From contig NZ_JAGQEE010000001.1 of the NCBI RefSeq assembly GCF_018304945.1, forward strand, positions 124,001 to 188,000: 64,000 nucleotides of DNA, given 5' to 3'. Under the pieces are notes generated by a model that ran no database searches, was not told where the DNA came from, and saw only the letters and a list, made by a program, of their open reading frames with translations. Position 1 is the stretch's first letter, and each line of letters opens with the position of its first letter. Made by a program: the position numbers and the translations under genes. Origin of the DNA: Collimonas humicola (GTDB lineage: Bacteria > Pseudomonadota > Gammaproteobacteria > Burkholderiales > Burkholderiaceae_D). Positions 42,979 to 52,164 of this stretch are shown piece by piece.

Positions 42979-44154
42979 ATGACTATTCGCAAGAACATTC
43001 CATCGACTCAATTCAGTCTCCCACAACGTGGCATTGTTATCGCTTTGGCGCTGGCCGGTCTGGCAGGATGCTCTTCGATCAATTCGGTGCTTGAGCCGGA
43101 TCGCATCGATTACAAAAGCGCAGGCAAGGTAACGGCGCCGAAGCTGGACATCCCGCCCGACCTGACCCAGCTGCAGCGTGAAAATCGTTATGCCATTCCC
43201 GAGACGAATGCAGGTACAGCCACTGCCTCCGGCTACAACCTGGAGCAAGGTGCGCGTCCGGCGGCAGCGGCAGCGGCGGTCGCGCCGAATGCAGCGCCCG
43301 ACATGCACATCGAGCGCGATGGTTCGCAGCGCTGGCTGGTGGTCAGTTCAACGCCTGAAAACCTGTGGCCCAAGGTCAAGGATTTCTGGCAGGATTCAGG
43401 TTTCCTGATCAATATCGAAAATCCGGAAACCGGCGTGATGGAAACCGACTGGGCTGAAAACCGCGCCAAGATCCCGCAGGATTTCGTCCGCAACACCCTG
43501 GGCAAGGTATTCGATTCGCTGTATTCGACAGGTGAGCGCGACAAGTTCCGCACCCGTCTGGAGCGTGGTCCGAACGGCACCACCGAAATCTACATCAGCC
43601 ACCGCGGCGCCGAAGAAGTCTTGTCCGGTGCGCAAAAAGAATCCAGCATCTGGACCGCGCGTCCCGCCGATCCGCAGCTGGAAGCAGAATTCCTGTCGCG
43701 CCTGATGGGCCGCCTGGGCGCCGATGAAGTGAAGGCCAAGGCTGCCGTGGCCAATACGCCGTCGCTGCAGGCGCGTTCCAAGCTGGTCAAGAATGCCGCC
43801 GGCGACTTCGTCCAGGTAGATGAAGGCTTCGACCGCGCATGGCGCCGCGTCGGCCTGGCGCTGGACCGTGTCGGCTTTACCGTGGAAGACCGTGACCGTA
43901 CGCAAGGCGTGTACTTCGTGCGCTATGTTGATCAGGATGCGGATGCCAAGGACAAGAAATCGGACAAGGGTTTCTTCGCCAAGATATTCAGCAGCTCCGA
44001 CAGCGACAAGGCGAAAAATGCAGCCAGCTACCGCATCGCAGTCAAGGGTTCGGACACCGGCAGCCAAGTCACTGTGCTGAACAAGGATGGCAAGCCTGAA
44101 CTGTCGAAAACTTCCGACAAGATCCTGGCATTGCTGAATGAGCAGCTGAAATAA
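42979..44154 (+). CDS. bamC: Outer membrane assembly lipoprotein BamC (NlpB)
   Basis: 391 residues. Lipoprotein signal peptide with lipobox LAGC, cysteine C31. The mature part starts with an unstructured segment and carries two BamC helix-grip domains, with conserved stretches DWAENRAKIP, RNTLGKVFDSLYSTGERDKFRTR and GFDRAWRRVGLALDR. It is a subunit of the BAM complex that folds outer-membrane barrels. Longer than the E. coli protein (344) by inserted Ala-rich and Lys/Ser-rich segments. Follows dapA as in many betaproteobacteria. Confidence 0.92.
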   Translation: MTIRKNIPSTQFSLPQRGIVIALALAGLAGCSSINSVLEPDRIDYKSAGKVTAPKLDIPPDLTQLQRENRYAIPETNAGTATASGYNLEQGARPAAAAAAVAPNAAPDMHIERDGSQRWLVVSSTPENLWPKVKDFWQDSGFLINIENPETGVMETDWAENRAKIPQDFVRNTLGKVFDSLYSTGERDKFRTRLERGPNGTTEIYISHRGAEEVLSGAQKESSIWTARPADPQLEAEFLSRLMGRLGADEVKAKAAVANTPSLQARSKLVKNAAGDFVQVDEGFDRAWRRVGLALDRVGFTVEDRDRTQGVYFVRYVDQDADAKDKKSDKGFFAKIFSSSDSDKAKNAASYRIAVKGSDTGSQVTVLNKDGKPELSKTSDKILALLNEQLK

Positions 44155-44167
44155 ATTCGTTCGTCTG

Positions 44168-44190
44168 GCACTGCAGTAAGGCTGCAGTGC
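44168..44190 (+). terminator. Stem-loop after bamC
   Basis: GCACTGCAG and CTGCAGTGC are perfect 9-bp arms around TAAGG, followed by GTTTCTTG. Reasonable terminator stem but short tail; the next gene starts 26 bp later. Confidence 0.5.
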
Positions 44191-44215
44191 GTTTCTTGAG
44201 CTATGGGATCTATCC

Positions 44216-44989
44216 TTGAAATTCGCAAGCTTGGGTAGTGGTAGTGAAGGCAACGCGCTGCTGATATCGGCCGCTTCCGCTAGCGGCACGACCAATGTGA
44301 TGCTCGACTGCGGTTTCGGCATACGCGAAACCGAAAGGCGTCTGGCCCGCCTGGGCCTGGATGGCGCCTCCCTCTCTGCAATTGTCGTCACCCACGAACA
44401 TCAGGACCACATCGGCGGCGTTTTTAAGTTCGCCCGCCGTCATCGCTTGCCGGTCTGGCTTACCTACGGCACCTTCCAGGCGCTGCGCCAGGACTGCTCC
44501 GGCGTGACGGTCGGCTTTTGCCGCGACGGCGAAATCCTCGCCATCGGCGATCTGCAATTAACTCCCTATACAGTCCCGCATGACGCACGCGAGCCGGTGC
44601 AGTACGTCGCCACCGACGGCAAGCATAAGCTGGGCGTGCTGACCGATGCCGGCAAGCTGACCGATCACCTGGTGCAAGCCTTGGGCGGCAGCGATGCGCT
44701 GGTGCTGGAGTGTAACCATGATCGGGAGATGCTGCGCAACTCGGCCTATCCGCCGTCGCTCAAGCGTCGTATCGGCGGCGAGTACGGCCATTTGTCGAAC
44801 CAGGCGGCGTGTGAGATTCTGAAGGCTTTGGACCAGTCGAGATTGCGCAAGGTGGTGGGTGCGCATCTGAGTGCTCGCAATAATTTGCCGGAGCTGGCCT
44901 ACGCGGCGTTGTCCGACGCGCGTCACAATGAACTGGTGGAGATCACGATCGCCTGCCAGGAGGAAGGTTTCAACTGGATCGAGATTTGA
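44216..44989 (+). CDS. MBL-fold metallo-hydrolase (YycJ/WalJ-like)
   Basis: 257 residues. Metallo-beta-lactamase fold: FASLGSGSEGNALLI at the N-terminus, the metal motif HEHQDHIGG, PYTVPHDAREPVQY, LTDAGKLT and VLECNHDREML. These match the YycJ-type phosphodiesterase/exonuclease group (some members are 5'-exonucleases). The start is TTG at 44216, giving the family N-terminus KFASLGSGSEGNA and supported by GGGATCTATCC upstream. Last gene of the dapA-bamC run; the bidirectional terminator at 45051-45079 follows. Confidence 0.88.
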   Translation: MKFASLGSGSEGNALLISAASASGTTNVMLDCGFGIRETERRLARLGLDGASLSAIVVTHEHQDHIGGVFKFARRHRLPVWLTYGTFQALRQDCSGVTVGFCRDGEILAIGDLQLTPYTVPHDAREPVQYVATDGKHKLGVLTDAGKLTDHLVQALGGSDALVLECNHDREMLRNSAYPPSLKRRIGGEYGHLSNQAACEILKALDQSRLRKVVGAHLSARNNLPELAYAALSDARHNELVEITIACQEEGFNWIEI

Positions 44990-45050
44990 GCTGCCGCAGA
45001 TGCGGGAGGAGAAGGTGAGAAGGGTGGCCTGGCGCAGAAGCGCAGGCAAT

Positions 45051-45079
45051 AAAAAAGCCGACCAGAGGTCGGCTTTTTC
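45051..45079. terminator. Bidirectional Rho-independent terminator
   Basis: AAAAAAGCCGACC, a three-base loop, then the complementary GGTCGGCTTTTT. Works for the MBL gene on the plus strand and the alanine-rich lipoprotein gene on the minus strand. Confidence 0.9.
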
Positions 45080-45093
45080 TACGCAACCAATGA

Positions 45094-45417
45094 TTACTTG
45101 GAAGCAGCAGGTGCGGCAGCAGCTTTAGCAGCGTCAGCAGCAGCGTCAACAGCTGTGTGAGCAGCATCAGCAGCAGCGGAGCCAGCAGCAGCAGCGGCAG
45201 TACCGGCAGCAGTTGCAGCGTCAGCAGCAGCGGAACCAGCGGCAGTTGCAGCAGCAGCAGCGTCGGATGCAGCGGAAGCAGCAGCGTCAGCAGCAGCAGG
45301 TGCTGGAGCAGCCATTGGTGCTGGAGCCGAAGCGTCAGCAGCAGGAGCTTCGTCTTTTTTGCCGCAAGCAGCCAGAGTCAGAGCCAACAGGGATGCGATC
45401 AACAGTGTTTTTTTCAT
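45094..45417 (-). CDS. Small alanine-rich lipoprotein
   Basis: 107 residues. Lipoprotein signal peptide with lipobox LAAC (C18), then Gly-Lys-Lys-Asp and a long low-complexity tail: well over half is alanine, mixed with Asp, Ser, Thr, Gly and Pro, in repeated units such as GSAAADAA and ADAAAD. It ends APAASK. The tail would be helical or extended and could span or coat the periplasm, in the way Lpp or Lpp-like Ala-rich proteins do. The ATG at 45417 has AAGGAACATTC upstream. No homologous domain is recognisable. It is a single gene in front of the shared terminator. Confidence 0.75.
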   Translation of the reverse strand: MKKTLLIASLLALTLAACGKKDEAPAADASAPAPMAAPAPAAADAAASAASDAAAAATAAGSAAADAATAAGTAAAAAGSAAADAAHTAVDAAADAAKAAAAPAASK

Positions 45418-46020
45418 GAATGTTCCTTCAGTAGTAATCAAAATTTTTGCGATGAATAATTACCGGTAATTATCGCTCTACAGGATGTTTTCGCAGTGCT
45501 TTGCCGGGACTGCGCATCGCGATGCAACAAAAACTTTCCAGCTCAGGATTATAGCCGGAATTTGTTAAATATGACATTGACGGTTTGCTATTTGGTAAGA
45601 ATTTGTATCAACGCAACAGCGCTTTTCTATCTTATGGAAGCCGCTTCAATTTTATGAACGATGCGGGAGTACTGACGGCCATCAGAATTACTGTTAAAAA
45701 GTGCAAAACAATTGCCGTTGGAGCAGTGCGATGGCAGGTGCTGTTGACTGTCGGATTGGCTTCGAATTTGTTAAATACTGTCAATCGTGAATAATATTTA
45801 AGCAAACCGGTGGTAAATATTAATTCGAGGTTTGTTTTATTATTAATTACATTTAACGAATTTCTATTTGCTTTATGCGCGGTTTTTATGCAGCACGTGT
45901 TTCAGCCTTTGGCAGATATTCAAATATCGTAAGCAGATAATAAAATCGCCACCTTACTTTTTCGGGACGGAAAGCGGATGTTCCCGGAAAATTCACTATT
46001 CCAAAAACATCCCGCCACAA
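45418..46020. other. AT-rich intergenic region of about 600 bp
   Basis: Base composition is clearly lower in GC than all its neighbours, especially 45780-45960. One short frame of 69 codons on the plus strand from 45585 has no good ribosome binding site or family resemblance. A 13-bp direct repeat (AATTTGTTAAATA) occurs at 45559-45571 and 45765-45777. It contains the lipoprotein promoter at its left edge; otherwise nothing can be assigned. Confidence 0.55.
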
Positions 46021-47142
46021 TCAGCCCAGCGTAACCCAACCGTCTTCGTACCAGGTATACAGCGCTTCCAGCACGTCGGTCGATACTTTTGCGGCTGCTG
46101 CGCTATCCAGGCGGCGCTCATCGGCCAGCAACGTCAGTGACGCCTTGTCGGCACGGCCGATGGAAAACGATTCGCCATTGATGAATACGTGCTTGCCGCG
46201 GTACAGCATCTGGGTCTTGCGCGACAGCGCTACGCCGCGCTTGCCGAGTGAGGCGGTAAAGCGCGCCAGCGTCAAGGGTTTGGCCGGCGAGTCGAAGAAT
46301 ACGCTGGCCTTTGGCTCCGACAGGTACTGGCCGACGAAGATGGCGATGTCGTCATCGGTGAAGCGCACTTTATTCAGCTCGTCCGCAATCTGCGTCAGCA
46401 TGCTGACGCTGATTTCCGCCGGATGCTTGCTGGCTTCCAGCTGCGGATCGGCATAGCGGCCGGGCAGGTCGATCGAGTCGGCCATGAACTGCAGGAAGGC
46501 TTCGCCCAGTTCCTGGAACGGCGGTGCGCGGAAGCCGATCGAATAGGTCATGCATTCGCCGATGGCGACGCCGTCGTGCGCATATTGCGGCGGCAAGTAG
46601 AGCATGTCGCCGGGTTCGAGCACGAACTCGTCTTCGGGCTTGAAATTCTTGAGGATCTTCAAGGCGCTGCCTTCCACCAGGGTCAGGTCCTGGGTGGCGC
46701 CGATTTTCCAACGGCGCTGGCCATGCGCCTGCAGCAGGAAGACGTCGTAAGAATCGAAGTGCGGACCGACGCCGCCGGTGTCGGTGGCGTAGCTGATCAT
46801 CAGATCGTCCAGGCGGGCGTCGGGAATGAAGCGGAACTGGCGCAGCAGGGCGTCGGCGTTGTCGTCATGCAGGTTGACGCCTTGCACCAGCAAGGTCCAG
46901 TCGTTCTGCGCGGCCGTCGGCAAATCGGTGACCGGGCCGTTGCTGACTTGCCATTGCTGTTTGAAATGCGTGACCAGCCGCGATTCGACGTCATCGCGCC
47001 GGGCCAGTTCAAACAGCGCCTCCGGCGACAGCAGCGGTTTGAAGCCGGGCAAGGCTTGACGAATCAGCAGCGGCTTTTTATGCCAGTAGTCGCGCAGGAA
47101 TTGTGCGGGCGTCATTCCGCCCAGGAGTGTGGAATTTTTCAT
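46021..47142 (-). CDS. roxA: 50S ribosomal protein L16 3-arginyl hydroxylase RoxA (YcfD)
   Basis: 373 residues (E. coli YcfD 373). JmjC-fold 2-oxoglutarate/Fe(II) oxygenase that hydroxylates an arginine of ribosomal protein L16. Iron ligands are H128 and D130 (GPHFDSYDVFLLQ) and H189 (LPPQYAHDGVA), equivalent in spacing to the E. coli enzyme. N-terminal segment FLRDYWHKKPLLIRQA is the family start. Its C-terminal winged-helix part follows. Single gene, divergent from slyD with about 155 bp between. Confidence 0.93.
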   Translation of the reverse strand: MKNSTLLGGMTPAQFLRDYWHKKPLLIRQALPGFKPLLSPEALFELARRDDVESRLVTHFKQQWQVSNGPVTDLPTAAQNDWTLLVQGVNLHDDNADALLRQFRFIPDARLDDLMISYATDTGGVGPHFDSYDVFLLQAHGQRRWKIGATQDLTLVEGSALKILKNFKPEDEFVLEPGDMLYLPPQYAHDGVAIGECMTYSIGFRAPPFQELGEAFLQFMADSIDLPGRYADPQLEASKHPAEISVSMLTQIADELNKVRFTDDDIAIFVGQYLSEPKASVFFDSPAKPLTLARFTASLGKRGVALSRKTQMLYRGKHVFINGESFSIGRADKASLTLLADERRLDSAAAAKVSTDVLEALYTWYEDGWVTLG

Positions 47143-47297
47143 GCGCGTATTATATCGGGTTGCATGCCGTAAAATTAGGCAGGACTATGGATTCCGTGCA
47201 TTACCGGCATTTTGAGCGAGTAAATTTTGCGTTCCCGGCAAGGCTGAGCCATTCCGGCGGGTATAATCCCAACGCATGTTAAATGAAAGGAATGATC

Positions 47298-47840
47298 ATG
47301 AAGATTGCCAAAAATACGGTAGTGACTGTACGCTACAAATTGTCAGATGCCCAAGGCAATCTGATCGAAGAAAGCAGCGAGCCGATGGTGTATTTGCACG
47401 GCGGCTATGAAAACACGTTGCCGAAAATCGAAGAAGCACTGGATGGCAAGGAAACCGGCTATCACACCGAGCTGCAGGTCGAGCCGGACGACGCCTTTGG
47501 CGAATACGATTCGAACCTGGTCAAGATAGAGCCGCGCAACCGTTTGCCGACACCGCTCGAAGTCGGCATGCAATTTGAAGGCACGCCAGACAATGAAGAT
47601 GAGGAAGAGCAAGCCCTGATTTTCACGGTGACGGATATTGCCGACGACAAGGTCGTGCTCGACGGTAATCACCCGCTGGCCGGCATCGCCTTGCGTTTCG
47701 ATCTGAACGTGACGGAAGTCCGCGCCGCGACAGAAGAAGAAATCGCGCATCAGCATGTCCACGGCGCACACGGCCATCATCACGACGACCAGGACGAAGA
47801 TGGCGCGGACGATCATTTCCGCAGTCATCCTATCCACTAA
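47298..47840 (+). CDS. slyD: FKBP-type peptidyl-prolyl isomerase SlyD
   Basis: 180 residues. FKBP fold with the SlyD insert-in-flap (IF) domain: MKIAKNTVVTVRYKLSDA, YLHGGYENTLPKIEEALDGK, VEPDDAFGEYD, NHPLAGIALRFDL. The C-terminus is His/Asp-rich (HVHGAHGHHHDDQDEDGADD), as in E. coli SlyD, which binds nickel and helps hydrogenase maturation. It speeds proline isomerisation and holds unfolded chains. Start at 47298: AAGGA sits 6 bp before this ATG. Two in-frame ATGs upstream at 47283 and 47292 fit less well. Confidence 0.94.
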   Translation: MKIAKNTVVTVRYKLSDAQGNLIEESSEPMVYLHGGYENTLPKIEEALDGKETGYHTELQVEPDDAFGEYDSNLVKIEPRNRLPTPLEVGMQFEGTPDNEDEEEQALIFTVTDIADDKVVLDGNHPLAGIALRFDLNVTEVRAATEEEIAHQHVHGAHGHHHDDQDEDGADDHFRSHPIH

Positions 47841-47909
47841 ATCGCAGGGCGGTTGCTGCCGCCCATGCGATGCCCTTCCCAGGAAATGCCGGGGCCTGTT
47901 ATCCGGGGC

Positions 47910-48126
47910 CTAGGCGAACAAGGCTTGCACTTCGCGCCGCATTTCCAGAGTCAGCTGGCCAGCCTCCCTGGCCAGATTGATCTGCTTGGCCGCCTTTGCC
48001 ACCGCAACCATTCTTTTCCAATTGATAGCCGCCTTTCCATGCCAGCCATGTAAAGACATCGGCCAGATGCCAAACAGCCATCTCCGCAAAAGAGCGCGTC
48101 CCCAAAATAGCTATTCTATTAACCAA
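47910..48126 (-). pseudogene. Frameshifted remnant of a small DNA-binding-type protein
   Basis: On the minus strand one frame gives RSFAEMAVWHLADVFTWL and GGYQLEKN, and the next frame continues AKAAKQINLAREAGQL and MRREVQALFA before a TAG stop at 47910. The joined sequence is a plausible C-terminus of a small helical protein of a kind I associate, with low confidence, with phage or toxin-antitoxin type HTH proteins. The upstream part is missing and no good start is present. It lies in a 337-bp gap between slyD and the secreted phosphoesterase-like gene. Confidence 0.35.
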
Positions 48127-48177
48127 TGCGAAACTCAGGCGCGTCCTTAGAGCGCAGCTGCTCGGGCGGGGGAGTAC

Positions 48178-49161
48178 TTAGCGGCGCGTCAGCCTTGCCT
48201 GATCGGCGTTCTTGCCAAGATCGAACAGCTTGGGGTTGGCCGGGTCGAAATTGACTTTCAGCCAGCTGCCGCTGACTTCCAGGTCGCCCAGGTTGCGTTG
48301 CCAGACGATAGAGGTCGAGGTGGGCGCGTCGGCGCCATGCGGGCCGTGGATGATCAGCACCTTGCCGCCGAACTGGCTGGCGTGGACGCTGATGCGCTGG
48401 CGGATTTCGGCGAAGCCGTCGCGCTTGACGTTGAAGTCGAATACTCGGTGGCGCTGGGTCGCCAACGGATCGCCATCGCAAAACAAGACGACCGCATCCG
48501 ATTTTTTTTGCGCCGCATTCAGGAAAATCCGCTGCAGCCATTCGCGGTTGGCGATCTGCCTGTCTTCGAATTCGCTGTTGCGGCCGCCTTCCGCCAGATA
48601 GTGGTTGTTGCTGGCCGGCAGATTGATGGTGGCGAAGATCACGTTGCCGATCTCCCACCTGGCGTTTTCCACGTAGCTGTGGAATTTTGGCGAGGTCGAT
48701 TGCCTGATCAGGGGGATCTTGCTGTCGCCGAAAGAGAATTCGTCGGAGAAAAACAGGTCGCGCACCCGGTTCAGGCGCTCGATCGCGGCCGAGCGGTCGG
48801 CCGCGGTGCGGCAGGTCACCCAGTCGCTGGCCGAGAGCGACACGATCAAGCCGTTTTTGGCGCTGCTTAACAAAGCCTTGCGCTGGCTGTACAACTTGTC
48901 CGAGCAAGGCTCGGTGCTGGCTTTGATGCCGTTCGCCACCACAAACGCCAGGTTGTCGGCATCGGTTTCGGCGATGGCGTTGCGCAGCGTGGTTTCGTCG
49001 GAATTGCTGCGGAAAGCATGGGCGATCACGGCAAAGCTGAAGCTGGTGGTGTCGGCCAGCGCCGCGCCGCAATTGACCGTCAGCGCCGCCGCCAGGCTGA
49101 GCAGAAGCGCCAGCCTCGACGGCAAGGCTGCCGATGGTTTGCGTAGCAGCGCGGCGTTCAT
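48178..49161 (-). CDS. Secreted, degenerate metallophosphoesterase-like protein
   Basis: 327 residues with a signal peptide (LALLLSLAAALTVNCGAALA). The order of strands and helices follows calcineurin-like phosphoesterases: FSFAVIAHAF, DNLAFVVANGIKASTEPC, RKALLSSAKN, VSLSASDWVTC, and VLIIHGPHGADAP near the C-terminus. In active relatives these sites read D-x-H, GD, GDNDW and HGDTH; here they are AHA, NG, SASDW and HGPHG. Almost every metal ligand is thus changed, and I predict a non-catalytic relative. The start at 49161 overlaps the mutS stop by ATGA, so it is translationally coupled to mutS. Confidence 0.7.
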   Translation of the reverse strand: MNAALLRKPSAALPSRLALLLSLAAALTVNCGAALADTTSFSFAVIAHAFRSNSDETTLRNAIAETDADNLAFVVANGIKASTEPCSDKLYSQRKALLSSAKNGLIVSLSASDWVTCRTAADRSAAIERLNRVRDLFFSDEFSFGDSKIPLIRQSTSPKFHSYVENARWEIGNVIFATINLPASNNHYLAEGGRNSEFEDRQIANREWLQRIFLNAAQKKSDAVVLFCDGDPLATQRHRVFDFNVKRDGFAEIRQRISVHASQFGGKVLIIHGPHGADAPTSTSIVWQRNLGDLEVSGSWLKVNFDPANPKLFDLGKNADQARLTRR

Positions 49162-51827
49162 CAGTTTTTTTGCGCCGTCGTCAGATGCTTCAGGCGGTAC
49201 AGCTGCTCCAGCGCTTCACGCGGCGTCAGGGCATCGGGGTCGATGCCGTCCAGGGTCGCGATCAGCTCGCTGCCCAAGGCGTCGCTGACATTGGCGGCAT
49301 CGGCTTCCTCGTGCGTGTCCATGCTGGCCGCTTGTGCAAACAGATCGAACTGCGGCGTCGCCTGCATCGATTGCGACTCCAGCAGGGCCAGATGCTTGCG
49401 CGCGGCGCGGATCACCGGCGACGGCACGCCAGCCAGCTGCGCCACCTGCAAGCCATAGCTTTGCGACGCGGGGCCGGCCTGGACCGCGTGCAGGAAAACA
49501 ATGCTGTCCTTATGCTCGACTGCCGACAGATGCACGTTGGCGGCCGACGGATGCAGGTCCGGCAGCTGGGTCAGTTCAAAGTAGTGCGTGGCAAACAGGG
49601 TGAAGCTGCGGCTGACGTCGATCAGGTGGCGGGCGATCGCCCAGGCCAGCGCCAGGCCGTCGAAGGTTGACGTGCCGCGGCCCACTTCATCCATCAGCAC
49701 CAGCGAATTTTCAGTGGCGCCGTTGAGGATGGCGGCCGATTCGGTCATCTCCACCATGAAGGTGGAGCGGCCGCCGGCCAGGTCGTCGGCAGCGCCGATA
49801 CGGGTGAAGATGCGGTCGATAGGTCCCAGCACAGCGCTGTCGGCCGGCACATAGCTGCCGACGTAAGCCAGCAGGGTAATCAGCGCCACCTGGCGCATGA
49901 AGGTCGATTTACCGCCCATGTTGGGGCCGGTGATCAGCAGCAGCTTGCGTTCTGTCGACAGCTGGCAGTCGTTGGCGATGAAGCGTTCGATCTGCTTTTC
50001 AACCACCGGATGGCGGCCCTGCACGATCTGGATCGCCGGTTCCGCCACCAGCTGCGGCAGGCACCAGTCATGGCGCGCGGCGTGGTCCGCCAGCGCCACC
50101 AGGGTGTCGAGCTGGGCCAGCGCATGGGCGATATTCTGCAGGGTGCCGATATGCGGCGCCAGGTCTTGCAGGATCTGGTCGTACAGCATTTTTTCGCGGA
50201 CCAGGGCCCGTTCCTGCGCCGACAGCGCCTTGTCTTCAAACGCCTTCAGCTCCGGCGTGATGTAGCGTTCGGCGTTCTTCAGGGTCTGGCGGCGGCGGTA
50301 GTCGTCCGGCACCTTGTCGGTCTGGCCGTGCGTGACTTCGATGTAGAAGCCATGCACCTTGTTGTACTCGACCCGCAGGTTGGCGATGCCGGTGCGGGCC
50401 CGTTCGCGCGTCTCCAGGTCGACCAGGAACTGGCCGGCGTTTTCCGACAGGCCGCGCAGTTCGTCCAGTTCGGCGTCGAAGCCGGCGGCGATGACGCCGC
50501 CGTCGCGCACCATGGTCGACGGTTCCGCGGCAATCGCGCTTTGCAGCAGCTGCAGGCAGTCGATCGGAGTTGCCAGCGCCGTTTGCAGCTCGCGCAGCAG
50601 AGGCGCCTCGCTTTCGCTGCCGCACATGGCGATGTCGGCGCGCAGCGCATCTAGCTGCAGCAGGCCGTCGCGCAGACCGGCCAGGTCGCGCGGCCGGGCC
50701 GAAAGCAGGGCGATGCGGGCGGTAATGCGTTCGATATCCGGCACCGCGCTGAGGGTGCTGGAAATAGCGCCGCCGGCATCCGCCGCCATCAGGGCGCCGA
50801 TCGCGGCGTGGCGGCCGCGCGCCACCGTCTGTTCGCGCTTGGCGTGATGCAGCCAGTGGCGCAGCAGGCGCGAACCCATCGCGGTGCGGCAGTGGTCCAG
50901 CAGCGAGAACAGGGTCGGCGCGCCGGACGCCGCATCCTGGCCGCGGATGGTTTCCGTCAGTTCCAGGTTGCGGCGGGTGGCGGCGTCCAGGCCGATGAAT
51001 TCGTTTTCGGTTTCAACCGTGAGCGTGCGCACGTGCTGCAAGCCCTTGCCCTGGGTCGACTGGGCGTAGCGCAGCAAGGCGCCGGCCGCACCGATGGCGG
51101 CGCTCAGGCCCTCGGCGCCGAAACCGCTCAGGGTGCTGACGGCGAGCTGGTCCAGCAGCGCTTTCTGGCCGTGGGCGATATCGAAATGCCATTCCGGCAC
51201 GTTGGTGGCCTTGTCGACCACGCCCTTGGTCAACATCGAGTTTGATAAATTCGCAACCATGTCGGCGACCAGCACTTCAGCCGGCGCGATGCGTTCCAGT
51301 TCCTGCTTCAGCAGGGTGTCCAGGGTCGCCGCTTCGCAAGCGAATTCCATCATCTTCAGCGCGCCGCTGGCGAGCGACAGCCAAGCCATGCCGACCTTGA
51401 GCGTCTTGCGCTGCTGGGTGACGAACAGGGCCAGCAGCGGCTGGTCGGATTTTTCCGGCAGCAGGTTGGAGTCGGTCAGGGTGCCGGGCGTGATCACGCG
51501 CAGCACCTTGCGGTCGACCGGCCCCTTGCTGGTGGCCGGGTCGCCGATCTGTTCGCACAGCGCTACCGATTCGCCCAGCTTGATCAGCTTGGCCAGGTAC
51601 TGGTCGGCCGAATGGAAGGGCACGCCGCACATCTTGATCGGTGCGTTGTTGTAGGTGCCGCGCGAAGTCAGCGTGATGCCGAGCAGGCGCGTGGCCTTTT
51701 CCGCATCCTCGAAAAACAGTTCGTAGAAATCTCCCATCCGATAGAACACGAGCGTGTCCGGATAGTCGGCCTTGATGCCGAGATATTGCTGCATGCCTGG
51801 TGAGACTTTTTGCGCCGCTACCGTCAT
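49161..51827 (-). CDS. mutS: DNA mismatch repair protein MutS
   Basis: 888 residues (E. coli 853). The mismatch-reading N-terminal motif F-x-E is [10 protein letters not shown]. The ATPase domain has Walker [10 protein letters not shown], the signature region STFMVEMTE and Walker [17 protein letters not shown]. It recognises mismatches in DNA and recruits MutL. Lever, clamp and C-terminal dimer domains fit the length. Start at 51827 ([19 protein letters not shown]). It is followed without a gap by the degenerate phosphoesterase-like gene, an unusual partner. A long palindromic repeat lies upstream of it. Confidence 0.95.
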   Translation of the reverse strand: MTVAAQKVSPGMQQYLGIKADYPDTLVFYRMGDFYELFFEDAEKATRLLGITLTSRGTYNNAPIKMCGVPFHSADQYLAKLIKLGESVALCEQIGDPATSKGPVDRKVLRVITPGTLTDSNLLPEKSDQPLLALFVTQQRKTLKVGMAWLSLASGALKMMEFACEAATLDTLLKQELERIAPAEVLVADMVANLSNSMLTKGVVDKATNVPEWHFDIAHGQKALLDQLAVSTLSGFGAEGLSAAIGAAGALLRYAQSTQGKGLQHVRTLTVETENEFIGLDAATRRNLELTETIRGQDAASGAPTLFSLLDHCRTAMGSRLLRHWLHHAKREQTVARGRHAAIGALMAADAGGAISSTLSAVPDIERITARIALLSARPRDLAGLRDGLLQLDALRADIAMCGSESEAPLLRELQTALATPIDCLQLLQSAIAAEPSTMVRDGGVIAAGFDAELDELRGLSENAGQFLVDLETRERARTGIANLRVEYNKVHGFYIEVTHGQTDKVPDDYRRRQTLKNAERYITPELKAFEDKALSAQERALVREKMLYDQILQDLAPHIGTLQNIAHALAQLDTLVALADHAARHDWCLPQLVAEPAIQIVQGRHPVVEKQIERFIANDCQLSTERKLLLITGPNMGGKSTFMRQVALITLLAYVGSYVPADSAVLGPIDRIFTRIGAADDLAGGRSTFMVEMTESAAILNGATENSLVLMDEVGRGTSTFDGLALAWAIARHLIDVSRSFTLFATHYFELTQLPDLHPSAANVHLSAVEHKDSIVFLHAVQAGPASQSYGLQVAQLAGVPSPVIRAARKHLALLESQSMQATPQFDLFAQAASMDTHEEADAANVSDALGSELIATLDGIDPDALTPREALEQLYRLKHLTTAQKN

Positions 51828-51913
51828 TGGGCGGCCCGCTGATGAAAAACTGAGTGCATTAAATGGGTTCTTTCCCAGGCGCCGCTGGCGCCCGACTGCT
51901 AGGGTATTGGGGT

Positions 51914-52077
51914 CTGGTGGACTGTCACAACCAAATCAAGAGTGCCTGCCACGTATCCGACGCGCATGGCAGCGTTGCGCATGCTCGCAATAGTCTCGCT
52001 ATTGCTCCGCTGTGCGCCTTGCCCTGCGCGTCGGATACGCGTCCTTCACTCTCGATTTGGCTGTGACAGTCCACTAG
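51914..52077. repeat. 164-bp imperfect palindromic repeat
   Basis: The left end CTGGTGGACTGTCACA and the right end TGTGACAGTCCACTAG are complementary at 15 of 16 bases. Inside them further blocks pair: CCAAATC with GATTTGG, AGAGTG with CACTCT, and GTATCCGACGCGCA with TGCGCGTCGGATAC. The centre is GCAATAGTCTCGCTATTGC. RNA or single-stranded DNA from this would fold into one long hairpin with few mismatches. It has the form of a MITE or a large palindromic intergenic element; both strands carry similar short frames. Confidence 0.8.
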
Positions 52078-52164
52078 CCGATATTGTAAGCGGAAGCCGG
52101 TCCGGCCGCCATTTCTTTGCGGTTTGGACAAGCAGCGGACAGGCGCTGCGGCGGTGCCCGGATT

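Noticed and set aside
45157-45459. Poly-Ser and poly-Gln reading frames
   Set aside because: They are readings of the GCA-repeat coding for the alanine-rich lipoprotein on the other strand, not genes.
45585-45794. 69-codon plus-strand frame in the AT-rich gap
   Set aside because: No ribosome binding site, no family resemblance, and bounded by the two direct repeats; not enough to call a gene.
51863-52131. Two mirrored short frames giving similar peptides on both strands
   Set aside because: The likeness comes from the 164-bp palindrome; no ribosome binding site.
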